From assembly GCA_035461525.1 (NCBI GenBank), contig DATHVD010000078.1:1-16610 (forward strand): DNA of 16,610 bases. The letters are read 5' to 3'. The position numbers were made by a program, and so were the translations under genes. A model generated the notes under the pieces. The model saw only the letters and a list, made by a program, of their open reading frames with translations. It ran no database searches and had not been told where the DNA came from. This stretch comes from JAIBJN01 sp035461525. Its GTDB lineage: Bacteria; Actinomycetota; Thermoleophilia; Gaiellales; Gaiellaceae. Positions 7,429 to 13,376 of this stretch are shown here, one piece after another. Position 1 is the first letter of the stretch. Every line of letters starts with the position of its first letter.

Positions 7429-8595
7429 ATGAGAGAGATCCTCGTCCTCTGCCCACAGGAGCGGGACCGCAGGGCCGTCCGCGACGCCGGGCTCGAGGAC
7501 CGGTACGCGGTGAGGTTCGTCGGCTCCGACCTGGACACGCTCGAGTCCTTCGACCCGGCCGCCGCCCTGCGCGAATGGGAGTCGGAGCCGGCCGATGCCG
7601 TTGTGGCCACGAAGGACCAGTCGGCCCTCCTCGCCTCCGTGCTCGCGGAGCGGCGGGGCCTCCCCGGGCCCTCGCCGCAGGCGGTTCTCGCCTGTCAGCA
7701 CAAGCCGACCGCACGCGCCGTCCAGGCCCGCGTCGCCCCCGAGGCGACGCCGCGCTTCGCGCTCCTCGACTCGCGCCCGCCCCTTCCCTATCCGTTCTTC
7801 GTCAAGCCCGTCGTCGGTCGCCTCTCGCAGGACGCCCACAGGATCGAGGGGCAGGAGGACCTCCTCCGGCTGCCGGAGTCCGGCCACGACGCCGACCGGT
7901 ACGCGGAGATCGCCGCGGTCGCCGGCGTGGAGCCGCCGTCGGTGCGGGGCTTCATCGCCGAGGAGCTCCTCGCCGGCGGCGAGGTGACGCTCGAGGGCTA
8001 CGTCCACGGCGGCCGCGTGACCGTCGTGGGCGTGACCGACTCGGTGAAGTACCCGGGGACGGACAGCTTCGAGCGCTTCGAGTACCCGAGCGCGCTCTCG
8101 GCCGAGCGCCTGGCCGAGCTCGCCGACGTGTCGGCCCGCGTCCTGCCGGCGCTCGGCTTCGACGGCGGCTTCTTCAACGTCGAGTTCTTCGTCCCGGACG
8201 AGGGCTCGGTGCGCATCGTCGAGGTCAACGCCCGCATCGCCTCGCAGTTCACACCGCTCGTCCTCAGGCTGCACGGGCGCTCCACGTACGACGCGCTCTT
8301 CCGGCTCGCGCTCGGCGAGGATCCGGAGTGGGAGCCGGGGGAGCCGGACGGCGTGGCCGTGAGCTACGCGCTGCGTGCGTTCGAGGACGCGTTCGTCGAG
8401 GCCGTGCCCGAGCCGAAGGACGACCTCGAGGTGCTCGTCCGGCCCGGGCTGCGGCTCTCCGAGCAGGGCGTCAACGACGCCCGGAGCTACCGGCTGGCGA
8501 TCTTCACGGAGTTCGGCGAGACCCGCGAGGAGGCCGTGGCCCGCTCCCGCGATCGCGCCCGCGCGCTCAGCTTCCGGCTGGCTCCTCCGCGCTGA
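7429..8595 (+). CDS. ATP-grasp ligase of unknown substrate, divergent from egtBD
   Basis: Probably a carboxylate-amine/thiol ligase that activates a carboxylate as acyl-phosphate with ATP; the substrate is unknown. It has 388 residues. The N-terminal pre-ATP-grasp region (about 1-90) is followed by CQHKPTAR (Lys92), the ATP-binding lysine in FFVKPVVGR (Lys126), the adenine-side strand FIAEELLAGGEVTLEGYV (175-192), and metal-binding acidic residues in FNVEFF (Glu252) and EVNARI (Glu265, Asn267). It is divergent from egtB across a shared promoter region, which suggests a link to ergothioneine or low-molecular-weight thiol metabolism. It is not similar to classical EgtA by eye. Its 3' end overlaps the convergent MFS gene by 29 bases. 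The family call is firm; the role is inference. Confidence 0.9.
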   Translation: MREILVLCPQERDRRAVRDAGLEDRYAVRFVGSDLDTLESFDPAAALREWESEPADAVVATKDQSALLASVLAERRGLPGPSPQAVLACQHKPTARAVQARVAPEATPRFALLDSRPPLPYPFFVKPVVGRLSQDAHRIEGQEDLLRLPESGHDADRYAEIAAVAGVEPPSVRGFIAEELLAGGEVTLEGYVHGGRVTVVGVTDSVKYPGTDSFERFEYPSALSAERLAELADVSARVLPALGFDGGFFNVEFFVPDEGSVRIVEVNARIASQFTPLVLRLHGRSTYDALFRLALGEDPEWEPGEPDGVAVSYALRAFEDAFVEAVPEPKDDLEVLVRPGLRLSEQGVNDARSYRLAIFTEFGETREEAVARSRDRARALSFRLAPPR

Positions 8596-10036
8596 GCGCC
8601 TGCTCGAGGCCCATCGCCTCGCGGTTCGAGATCCCCGCTGCTCCCACGGCAGCCCCGGCAAACGCGAGCGCGGCGGCGACGAGCATCCCCGCGCGGAAGC
8701 CGGCCACGGACGCGTCGCGGAGCTCCGGTTCCGTCTGCCCGCGGGCGAGGGGAACCGCGTCGGGAGCGTCGACGCGAGCGTCGAAGACGAGCGAGATGAC
8801 CAGGCCGATGACCGCGACGGCGACCAGGCTCCCGAGCCGAGAGACGGTCGAGTTGACGCCCGACGCGATGCCCGCATGGCGCTCGGGCACGGACTTGAGC
8901 GCCGTGGCCGTGATCGGCGCGACGAGCATCGCCAGGCCGAGCGAGAAGAGCGCGACGCCCGCGATCCCGGCCGTCCAGAAGTCCGATCGCTCCTCCACGA
9001 GGAGGAAGACGAGCGTCCCGGTGCCGATCAGGGCGGGTCCGAGCGTCAGGTAGAGCCGCGGACCCTGCCGGTCGGCCAGGGCGCCGAAGCGCGCGGCGAG
9101 GAGGATGAGGACCAGGCTCGCCGGGATGTTGAGGAGCCCGGCCTGGAACGGCGTGAACCCGAGGAACTGGAGGTAGAGCGTGAAGAAGACGAGAAAGCCG
9201 TAGAGGGCGGCGTAGGTCAGGAACGTCGCGGCGTTCGCAGCCGCGAAGTTGCGGACGCGGAAGAGGCCGAAGGGAAGCATCGGCTCGGAGACCCGGCGCT
9301 CGACCGCGACGAACGCGGCGAGCGCGGCCGCGGCGCCGGCGAAGGCCCACCAGAGGTCGGCGAAGCCGCGGTCGGCGCCCTCGACGAGCCCGTAGGTGAG
9401 GAGCCCGAAGCCGGTCGCGGCGAGGGCGGCGCCGGGGAGGTCGAGGCGGCCGGCCCGCGGCGCCGGCCGCTCGCCGGCGCGTCCTGCGAGCGCGAGCAGC
9501 ACCGCCGCGCCTGCGAGCGGGAGGTTGATGAGGAAGATCCAGCGCCACGACACCCACTCGACGAGCGCGCCGCCGGCGGGCGGGCCGGCAATCGTCGCCA
9601 CGCTCGTGAGCGAGGTCCAGAGGCCGATCGCCCGGCCGGAGTCGGCGCCGTACGTCGCGCGCAGGAGCGCGAGCGAGTTCGTCGTCAGGAAGGCGCCCGC
9701 GACCCCCTGCAGCGCGCGGGCGACGATGAGGGTGCCCCCGTTGGGGGCGAGGCCGGCGAGGACGGATGCGAGCGCGAACCCGGCGCAGCCGGCGACGAAG
9801 ACCGTCCGCCGGCCGAAGCGGTCGCCGACGGCGCCGCCGACGAGGTAGAGCGCCGCCAGCGAGAGCGAGTACGAGAGGAAGATCCACTGCTGGCCGGCGA
9901 GCCCGAACTCGAGGTCCTCCGCGATCGTCGGCAGCGCGACGATGACCACGGTCGCGTCGATGAACGCGAGCGACGAGCCCAGGACCGTCGCCGCGAGCGT
10001 GAGGCCCTTCCGCGAATCGGGGCCGCGCGTCTCCAC
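8567..10036 (-). CDS. MFS drug/metabolite exporter, DHA2 (14-TM, EmrB/QacA-like) family
   Basis: Cytoplasmic-membrane proton antiporter expected to export drugs or metabolites. It has 489 residues, as usual for 14-helix DHA2 members. It shows the family start FIDATVVIVALPTI (25-38), motif A GDRFGRR (71-77), the antiporter motif C region GPPAGGALVEWVSWRWIF (151-168) at the end of helix 5, and many further hydrophobic helices to about residue 470. The GTG start at 10036 has no ribosome binding site, but TATCCT lies exactly 6 bases upstream, so the mRNA is probably leaderless. It is divergent from the small membrane protein (22 bases between starts), and its 3' end overlaps the ATP-grasp gene. 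The substrate is unknown; export of an egt-related compound is only a possibility from position. Confidence 0.93.
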   Translation of the reverse strand: METRGPDSRKGLTLAATVLGSSLAFIDATVVIVALPTIAEDLEFGLAGQQWIFLSYSLSLAALYLVGGAVGDRFGRRTVFVAGCAGFALASVLAGLAPNGGTLIVARALQGVAGAFLTTNSLALLRATYGADSGRAIGLWTSLTSVATIAGPPAGGALVEWVSWRWIFLINLPLAGAAVLLALAGRAGERPAPRAGRLDLPGAALAATGFGLLTYGLVEGADRGFADLWWAFAGAAAALAAFVAVERRVSEPMLPFGLFRVRNFAAANAATFLTYAALYGFLVFFTLYLQFLGFTPFQAGLLNIPASLVLILLAARFGALADRQGPRLYLTLGPALIGTGTLVFLLVEERSDFWTAGIAGVALFSLGLAMLVAPITATALKSVPERHAGIASGVNSTVSRLGSLVAVAVIGLVISLVFDARVDAPDAVPLARGQTEPELRDASVAGFRAGMLVAAALAFAGAAVGAAGISNREAMGLEQALSAEEPAGS

Positions 10037-10042
10037 GCGCCG

Positions 10043-10052
10043 AGGATACGCT
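10043..10052. promoter_or_regulatory. Overlapping divergent leaderless -10 boxes (MFS gene / small membrane protein)
   Basis: Minus strand: TATCCT (10048-10043), then six bases, then the GTG of the MFS gene. Plus strand: TACGCT (10047-10052), then six bases, then the ATG at 10059. The boxes share two bases and are placed symmetrically, so both genes are predicted to be leaderless and transcribed in a mutually exclusive way. No -35 was recognised. Confidence 0.45.
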
Positions 10053-10058
10053 TCCGGG

Positions 10059-10502
10059 ATGCTGCGCGGAGCTCTCGCCGGTATCGCCGCAGCGAGCGCC
10101 TGGGCGGCCGTCGAGCCGCTGGCGGCGAAGGCCCTCCGGCCGCCGCCGGGTTACTCGGACGTCCGCCTCCTCGGCGCCGTTCTCACGCGCGACGGACCCG
10201 GCTGGCGGGCTGCGGGCCTCGGCGCCCACCTGGCGAACGGCGCGGTGTTCGGCGCGCTCTTCGCGCGTGCAGGCGGGCGCGGGCCGGCGCAGGGCCTGGC
10301 CGCCGCCCAGCTCGAGAACCTCGCACTCTGGCCCGGGATGGCGGTCGTCGATCGCATCCACCCCGACCGCCGCAGCGGCGCGTGGCCGCGGCTCCTGGTC
10401 AGCCCGCGCGTCTTCGCATACGAGACCACGGTGCATGCGGTCTTCGGCGTGGTGCTCGGGTCGCTCCTCGCGACTCAGTCGTCGGCGAAGTCCGAGTCCT
10501 GA
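10059..10502 (+). CDS. Small hypothetical membrane protein (147 aa)
   Basis: I do not recognise the family. The product is Ala/Gly-rich with hydrophobic segments at about residues 3-24, 51-68, 80-97 and 118-140 (the last contains HAVFGVVLGSLLA), so up to four membrane passes are likely. Short polar segments between them include LRPPPGYSDVRLLG and DRIHPDRRSGAWPR. ATG at 10059 is chosen because TACGCT lies 6 bases upstream and because the longer frame back to 9942 would run through the start of the divergent MFS gene. It ends with a charged tail (SSAKSES). It overlaps a possible small convergent gene by 28 bases. The pairing with the exporter suggests co-control, not a known function. Confidence 0.75.
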   Translation: MLRGALAGIAAASAWAAVEPLAAKALRPPPGYSDVRLLGAVLTRDGPGWRAAGLGAHLANGAVFGALFARAGGRGPAQGLAAAQLENLALWPGMAVVDRIHPDRRSGAWPRLLVSPRVFAYETTVHAVFGVVLGSLLATQSSAKSES

Positions 10503-10633
10503 ACGGCGGCGTTCACGGAGCGGCGAACGTCCTGGTCGCGCTGCCAGCTGACCCGCCGTTCCTGGCGGTCGCCCTCGTTCCGGTCGCGGCCGCGGGGCTC
10601 GTCGTCGCGTTGTTGGTCGCTCGAGTGCTCCAT
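10475..10633 (-). CDS. Possible small hydrophilic protein (52 aa)
   Basis: This frame fills the otherwise empty 192 bases between the small membrane protein and the nitroreductase. From ATG 10633 it encodes 52 residues rich in Arg, Asp, Gln and Glu (for example SSDQQRDDEPRGRDRNEGDR), probably unstructured. About nine in ten third codon positions are G or C, like the real genes around it; the frame upstream of this ATG loses that bias, which supports this start. There is no good ribosome binding site and no leaderless -10. Its 3' end overlaps the convergent gene by 28 bases. No family is recognised, and it could still be chance. Confidence 0.4.
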   Translation of the reverse strand: MEHSSDQQRDDEPRGRDRNEGDRQERRVSWQRDQDVRRSVNAAVQDSDFADD

Positions 10634-10681
10634 GGGAACGTGCTTCCCGTCCCCCGAAGGCCCAAACGCGTCCTTCCGGCG

Positions 10682-10687
10682 TAGACT
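10682..10687 (+). promoter_or_regulatory. -10 box TAGACT of the nitroreductase gene (leaderless)
   Basis: TAGACT is followed by seven bases and then GTG at 10695, the start that also aligns the protein with its family. There is no ribosome binding site in between, so transcription probably starts at the start codon. Confidence 0.5.
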
Positions 10688-10694
10688 GGCGCGG

Positions 10695-11207
10695 GTGGAG
10701 ACATGGCTCGCCATCGCTTCCCGACGCGAGACGCGCGCCTACGCGCAGCGACCCCTGCCGCGCGAGGACGAGGCCCGGATCCTCGACGCCGGACGTCTCG
10801 CGGGGAGCGCATCGAACCGGCAGCCGTGGCGCTTCGTCGTGGTCGAGAGCCCGGAGCGCCGGGAGGAGCTCGCCGGCGCCGTCTACGCCCCGGGGAACGT
10901 GCGGGGCGCAGCGCTCGTCGTCGCCGTCGCCGTCTCCGGCAAGGGGCCGCTCTCCTTCGACGCTGGCCGCGCCGCCCAGAACATGCTCCTCGCGGCCTGG
11001 GACCAGGGCGTCGGCGGGAGCCCGAACGGGATGCCCGACCCGGACGAGGCGGCCCGGATCCTCGACCTCGAGGAGGGCGAGCGCCCGGCGATCGTCCTCA
11101 CGTTCGGGTACCCCGCCCGCCCGAGGGACGTCGGGCGACGAACGGCCGAGGAGTGGAGCGCGCGGCGGGACCGGTGGCCGCTGGACGAGCTCGTCCGGCG
11201 GGTCTAG
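10695..11207 (+). CDS. Nitroreductase-family FMN oxidoreductase
   Basis: Cytoplasmic flavoprotein that would reduce nitro compounds, quinones or a similar acceptor with NAD(P)H; the physiological substrate is unknown. It has 170 residues, short but normal for the compact members. Visible family features are the N-terminal FMN-phosphate motif SRRETRAY (9-16), ASNRQPWRF (40-48), the DAGRAAQNMLLAAWDQGVGG region (about 92-111) for FMN and the dimer interface, and the closing strand LTFGYPARP. The GTG at 10695 is supported by a TAGACT box 7 bases upstream; an in-frame start at 10632 would add unrelated residues. Its TAG stop lies 3 bases from the stop of the convergent STAS gene. Confidence 0.9.
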   Translation: METWLAIASRRETRAYAQRPLPREDEARILDAGRLAGSASNRQPWRFVVVESPERREELAGAVYAPGNVRGAALVVAVAVSGKGPLSFDAGRAAQNMLLAAWDQGVGGSPNGMPDPDEAARILDLEEGERPAIVLTFGYPARPRDVGRRTAEEWSARRDRWPLDELVRRV

Positions 11208-11210
11208 CAG

Positions 11211-11555
11211 CTAGCCTGCGACGCCGAGCGCCGCGAGTGCCTCCTCGCGGCTCCGGACGATGCGGAGGAACGTGTCGAGCTCCGCGATCTCCAGCACGTC
11301 CCGCACGTCGCCGGGGGGCGCGACGACGACGAGGCGCTCGCCCAGCTCGGCGGAGGCCGCCAGGAGGCTGTCGATGGTGCGGCGGTCGAGGAACTCGAGG
11401 CCGGAGCAGTCGACGACCACGCCGCCGTGATCGTTGCTCAGGGTCGCCGTCAGGTCGCGGTGGAGGCGGCCGCCCGTCAGCGCGGCCTCGCCGGAGAGGG
11501 AGACGATCCGGCAGTCGCCCTCGAGGGCCTCGACCGAGATCCAGGGCTCGTTCAC
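11211..11555 (-). CDS. STAS-domain protein (anti-sigma factor antagonist-like), degenerate phosphosite
   Basis: A single STAS domain of 114 residues, the fold used by SpoIIAA-type anti-anti-sigma factors that bind anti-sigma kinases. It shows the strand SVEALEGDCRIVSLSGEAAL, then GGVVVDCSGLEFLD (44-57) and the final helix region. In classical members Asp-Ser-Ser/Thr-Gly follows the Phe; here the sequence is Asp57-Arg58-Arg59-Thr60-Ile61, so the phosphorylatable Ser is absent, though Thr60 is near. No anti-sigma factor, kinase or sigma gene lies beside it, so the partner is unknown. The GTG start at 11555 has a near-match -10 (TAGACC) 6 bases upstream. It is divergent from the thioesterase gene with a 59-base gap. 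Confidence 0.85.
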   Translation of the reverse strand: MNEPWISVEALEGDCRIVSLSGEAALTGGRLHRDLTATLSNDHGGVVVDCSGLEFLDRRTIDSLLAASAELGERLVVVAPPGDVRDVLEIAELDTFLRIVRSREEALAALGVAG

Positions 11556-11600
11556 CCACGGGGTCTAGCATTCCGCGCCGCGCGAGTCTAGAGGGGAGGC

Positions 11601-11606
11601 GATAAT
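11601..11606 (+). promoter_or_regulatory. -10 box GATAAT of the thioesterase gene
   Basis: GATAAT, one base from TATAAT, ends 8 bases before the ATG at 11615. The purine-rich AGGGGAGG upstream (around 11592-11599) is too far from the ATG to act as its ribosome binding site, so a leaderless or near-leaderless transcript is likely. Confidence 0.4.
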
Positions 11607-11614
11607 CCGTCGCC

Positions 11615-12043
11615 ATGGCGGAGACGGGCGAGGGACTGGCGGCGGCCGTGGGCGAGGCGATGTACGCCCGCGACCGCGCGTCGCAGGGGCTCGGGATGAC
11701 CCTCGAGGAGATCCGGCCGGGGTACGCCCGCATGCGGATGCGCGTGCGCTCCGACATGCTCAACGGCCACGACCTCTGCCACGGCGGGCTCCTGTTCTCC
11801 CTCGCGGACTCCGCCTTCGCCTTCGCCTGCAACTCGTACGGAGCCGTCACCGTCGCCGCGGGAGCCTCGATCGAGTTCCTCGCCTCCGCTCGCGAGGGGG
11901 ACGAGCTCGTCGCCGTCGCCGAGGAGCGCGCCAGCGAGGGCCGGAGCGGGATCTACGACGTCGACGTCCGTCGGGCCGACGGCGCGCTCCTGGCAACGTT
12001 CCGAGGTCGTTCGGCGTCGACCCGGGAGCGGATCCTCACGTGA
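11615..12043 (+). CDS. PaaI-family hotdog-fold acyl-CoA thioesterase
   Basis: Expected to hydrolyse acyl-CoA thioesters (aryl or hydroxyphenylacetyl-CoA type in PaaI) in the cytoplasm. It has 142 residues, the normal length of a single hotdog domain. The active-site helix is plain: LNGHDLCHGGLLFSLAD (49-65), with Asn50, His56, Gly57-Gly58 and catalytic Asp65. It is followed by the strand AAGASIEFLASAREGDEL and a final strand GALLATFRGRS. PaaI usually accompanies phenylacetate catabolism, but no paa gene is present in the window, so the substrate is open. Its 3' end overlaps the convergent methyltransferase gene by 8 bases. Confidence 0.92.
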   Translation: MAETGEGLAAAVGEAMYARDRASQGLGMTLEEIRPGYARMRMRVRSDMLNGHDLCHGGLLFSLADSAFAFACNSYGAVTVAAGASIEFLASAREGDELVAVAEERASEGRSGIYDVDVRRADGALLATFRGRSASTRERILT

Positions 12044-13244
12044 GGAGGCGGAGGCTGCCGGCGCCCCGAGCGTAGGCGTACTCGAGCGTGAACTCTCCGC
12101 CCCGCCTCAGCTCGACGGGCTCCGGCAGGAGCCAGGCCGGAACGCCCCAGGAGGTGACGGGCCGCTCGGCGGCCGGGCTCGTGGAGAGGGCGACACCGGG
12201 GCTCAGCTGCGCCTCGAAGAAGGCGATCGTGCCGTTCGCGAGGCCCGAGCACGTGGCGGCCGCGGCAGCGCGGGCCTCGACGTGGGGCGTCTCGAAGTGG
12301 GTGAGGTCGAGTTCCGCGACGAGCACGGGCTCGCTCAGGGGCTCCCAACCGCGGACGTCGTCGAGCATGGCCGTGAAGCGGTGGCGCAGCCGGGCCGAGT
12401 ACCCCGCGAGCGGCGAGAGCTCGAGGCCGTACCAGGAGCTCCAGCGCTCCGTGTTGGAGACGGTGAAGGTGAGCGAGCTCACGCGCTCGTCCGGGATCGC
12501 CACAGGCTGGCCGAAGATCCGGATCGCCGTCGGAACGAGGCGTGCCTCGGGCTGCAGGAGCCGGCGGCGCGCGTCGAGAAGCACCGGAAGGACCCGCTCC
12601 TCGAGCGCGTCGCTGCCGAGGATCTCAGCGACGGCGAGGGTCGCGCGCTCCGGCAGCGTGATCCGCGTCGACCAGCCCTCGACGACGGAGACGCGATCCT
12701 CGAGCCCGTTCGCGCGGACGACCTCTCTCGCCTGGTGCGCGAGCGGGGTCGCCTCGACTGCGTAGACGCGGCAGGCCCCCGCGCGGGCGGCTCCGACGGC
12801 GAGCACGCCGGTCCCGGTGCCGATGTCGACGACGACGTCGTCGTCGCGGACGACCTCGTCGAGCGCGGCGAGGAACGCGGACGTCCGCACGCGGTCCTCG
12901 AGCATGGCCACGTGGGGCCCGGGGGAGTCGAACGTGGGGCGGATGGCCCGATCCGCGCCCGGCTCGGGCTCCCCGTCGGCGCGGAGGACTCCCTCCTCGT
13001 GGAGCCGCGCCACCGCGGCCGTGAGGTCGATCCAGTCCTGCGCTCCTCCGGCGCGGGGGCCGAGCCGTTCGAGGGCCTCGGCGAGCGTCGTCGGCTCCGA
13101 GAAGAGGTCGAGGATCGCGAGGCCGTGCGGCCCCCCGCTAACGAGGCCGCGCTCGGTCGCCACGGACACGTCTCCGGCAGCGGTCACGCGCACCTCGAGC
13201 TCCGCCGCCCGCCGGAGCACGGTCGTGGGCGTCAGGGTCGCCAC
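12036..13244 (-). CDS. PRMT-like SAM methyltransferase with PqqD/RRE-like N-terminal domain
   Basis: Class I SAM-dependent methyltransferase resembling protein arginine methyltransferases; the substrate is unknown. It has 402 residues. Residues about 1-90 look like a small beta/winged-helix module: strands ELEVRVTAAGDVSVATERG, then helices GLAILDLFSEPTTLAEALERL and a final LTAAVARLHEEGVL. This arrangement recalls PqqD-type peptide-recognition domains. The PRMT-like part has HVAMLEDRVRTSAF (111-124), motif I DIGTGTG (140-146), the acidic ribose contact YAVEA (161-165), and AEILGS (206-211) at the place of the PRMT double-Glu loop, with Glu215/Glu216 nearby. A beta-rich C-terminal half follows, as in PRMTs. 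The GTG start is preceded by TAGGAT 6 bases upstream. No precursor peptide or other RiPP gene was recognised beside it. Confidence 0.85.
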   Translation of the reverse strand: MATLTPTTVLRRAAELEVRVTAAGDVSVATERGLVSGGPHGLAILDLFSEPTTLAEALERLGPRAGGAQDWIDLTAAVARLHEEGVLRADGEPEPGADRAIRPTFDSPGPHVAMLEDRVRTSAFLAALDEVVRDDDVVVDIGTGTGVLAVGAARAGACRVYAVEATPLAHQAREVVRANGLEDRVSVVEGWSTRITLPERATLAVAEILGSDALEERVLPVLLDARRRLLQPEARLVPTAIRIFGQPVAIPDERVSSLTFTVSNTERWSSWYGLELSPLAGYSARLRHRFTAMLDDVRGWEPLSEPVLVAELDLTHFETPHVEARAAAAATCSGLANGTIAFFEAQLSPGVALSTSPAAERPVTSWGVPAWLLPEPVELRRGGEFTLEYAYARGAGSLRLLT

Positions 13245-13250
13245 GGCTCG

Positions 13251-13256
13251 ATCCTA
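13251..13256 (-). promoter_or_regulatory. -10 box TAGGAT of the PRMT-like gene (leaderless)
   Basis: On the minus strand TAGGAT is followed by six bases (CGAGCC) and the GTG start at 13244, with no ribosome binding site. This is the same arrangement as at the MFS, egtB and nitroreductase genes. Confidence 0.5.
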
Positions 13257-13328
13257 TCCCGCCGGGCCGGCCGGGATTCTTCTCTGGGCAAAGGGACTTC
13301 CCGAATGCCTGCCGAGGTAAGAGGATGG

Positions 13329-13343
13329 GCGGGCCGCGCCCGC
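13329..13343 (+). other. Small hairpin in the intergenic/5' leader of the peptidase gene
   Basis: GCGGGC-CGC-GCCCGC is a perfect 6-bp inverted repeat in the 132-base gap between the methyltransferase and peptidase starts. No clear -10/-35 for the peptidase was seen in this gap; TAAGAG at 13318-13323 is only a weak candidate. The hairpin could be leader structure or simply GC-rich chance. Confidence 0.2.
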
Positions 13344-13365
13344 AGGGAGGGGCGCCAGACACCAC

Positions 13366-13371
13366 AGGAGG
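13366..13371 (+). promoter_or_regulatory. Strong ribosome binding site AGGAGG of the peptidase locus
   Basis: A perfect AGGAGG with 5 bases before ATG 13377 fixes the original start, even though the frame it opens is later shifted. It shows that the signal peptide frame belongs to this gene. Confidence 0.75.
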
Positions 13372-13376
13372 CAGGC

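Noticed and set aside
6102..9053. A very long plus-strand open frame opposite egtB and through the ATP-grasp gene
   Set aside because: It is Arg/Gly/Pro-rich with no family motifs and overlaps three well-supported genes; long chance frames are expected antisense to GC-rich genes.
11203..11217. CTAG-CAG-CTAG between the nitroreductase and STAS stops as a terminator
   Set aside because: The stem is only about 4-6 bp, with a bulge, and is explained by the two TAG stop codons facing each other.
13313..13326. TAAGAG or GAGGAT as the peptidase -10
   Set aside because: Neither fits TANNNT well and no -35 was found at a suitable distance.
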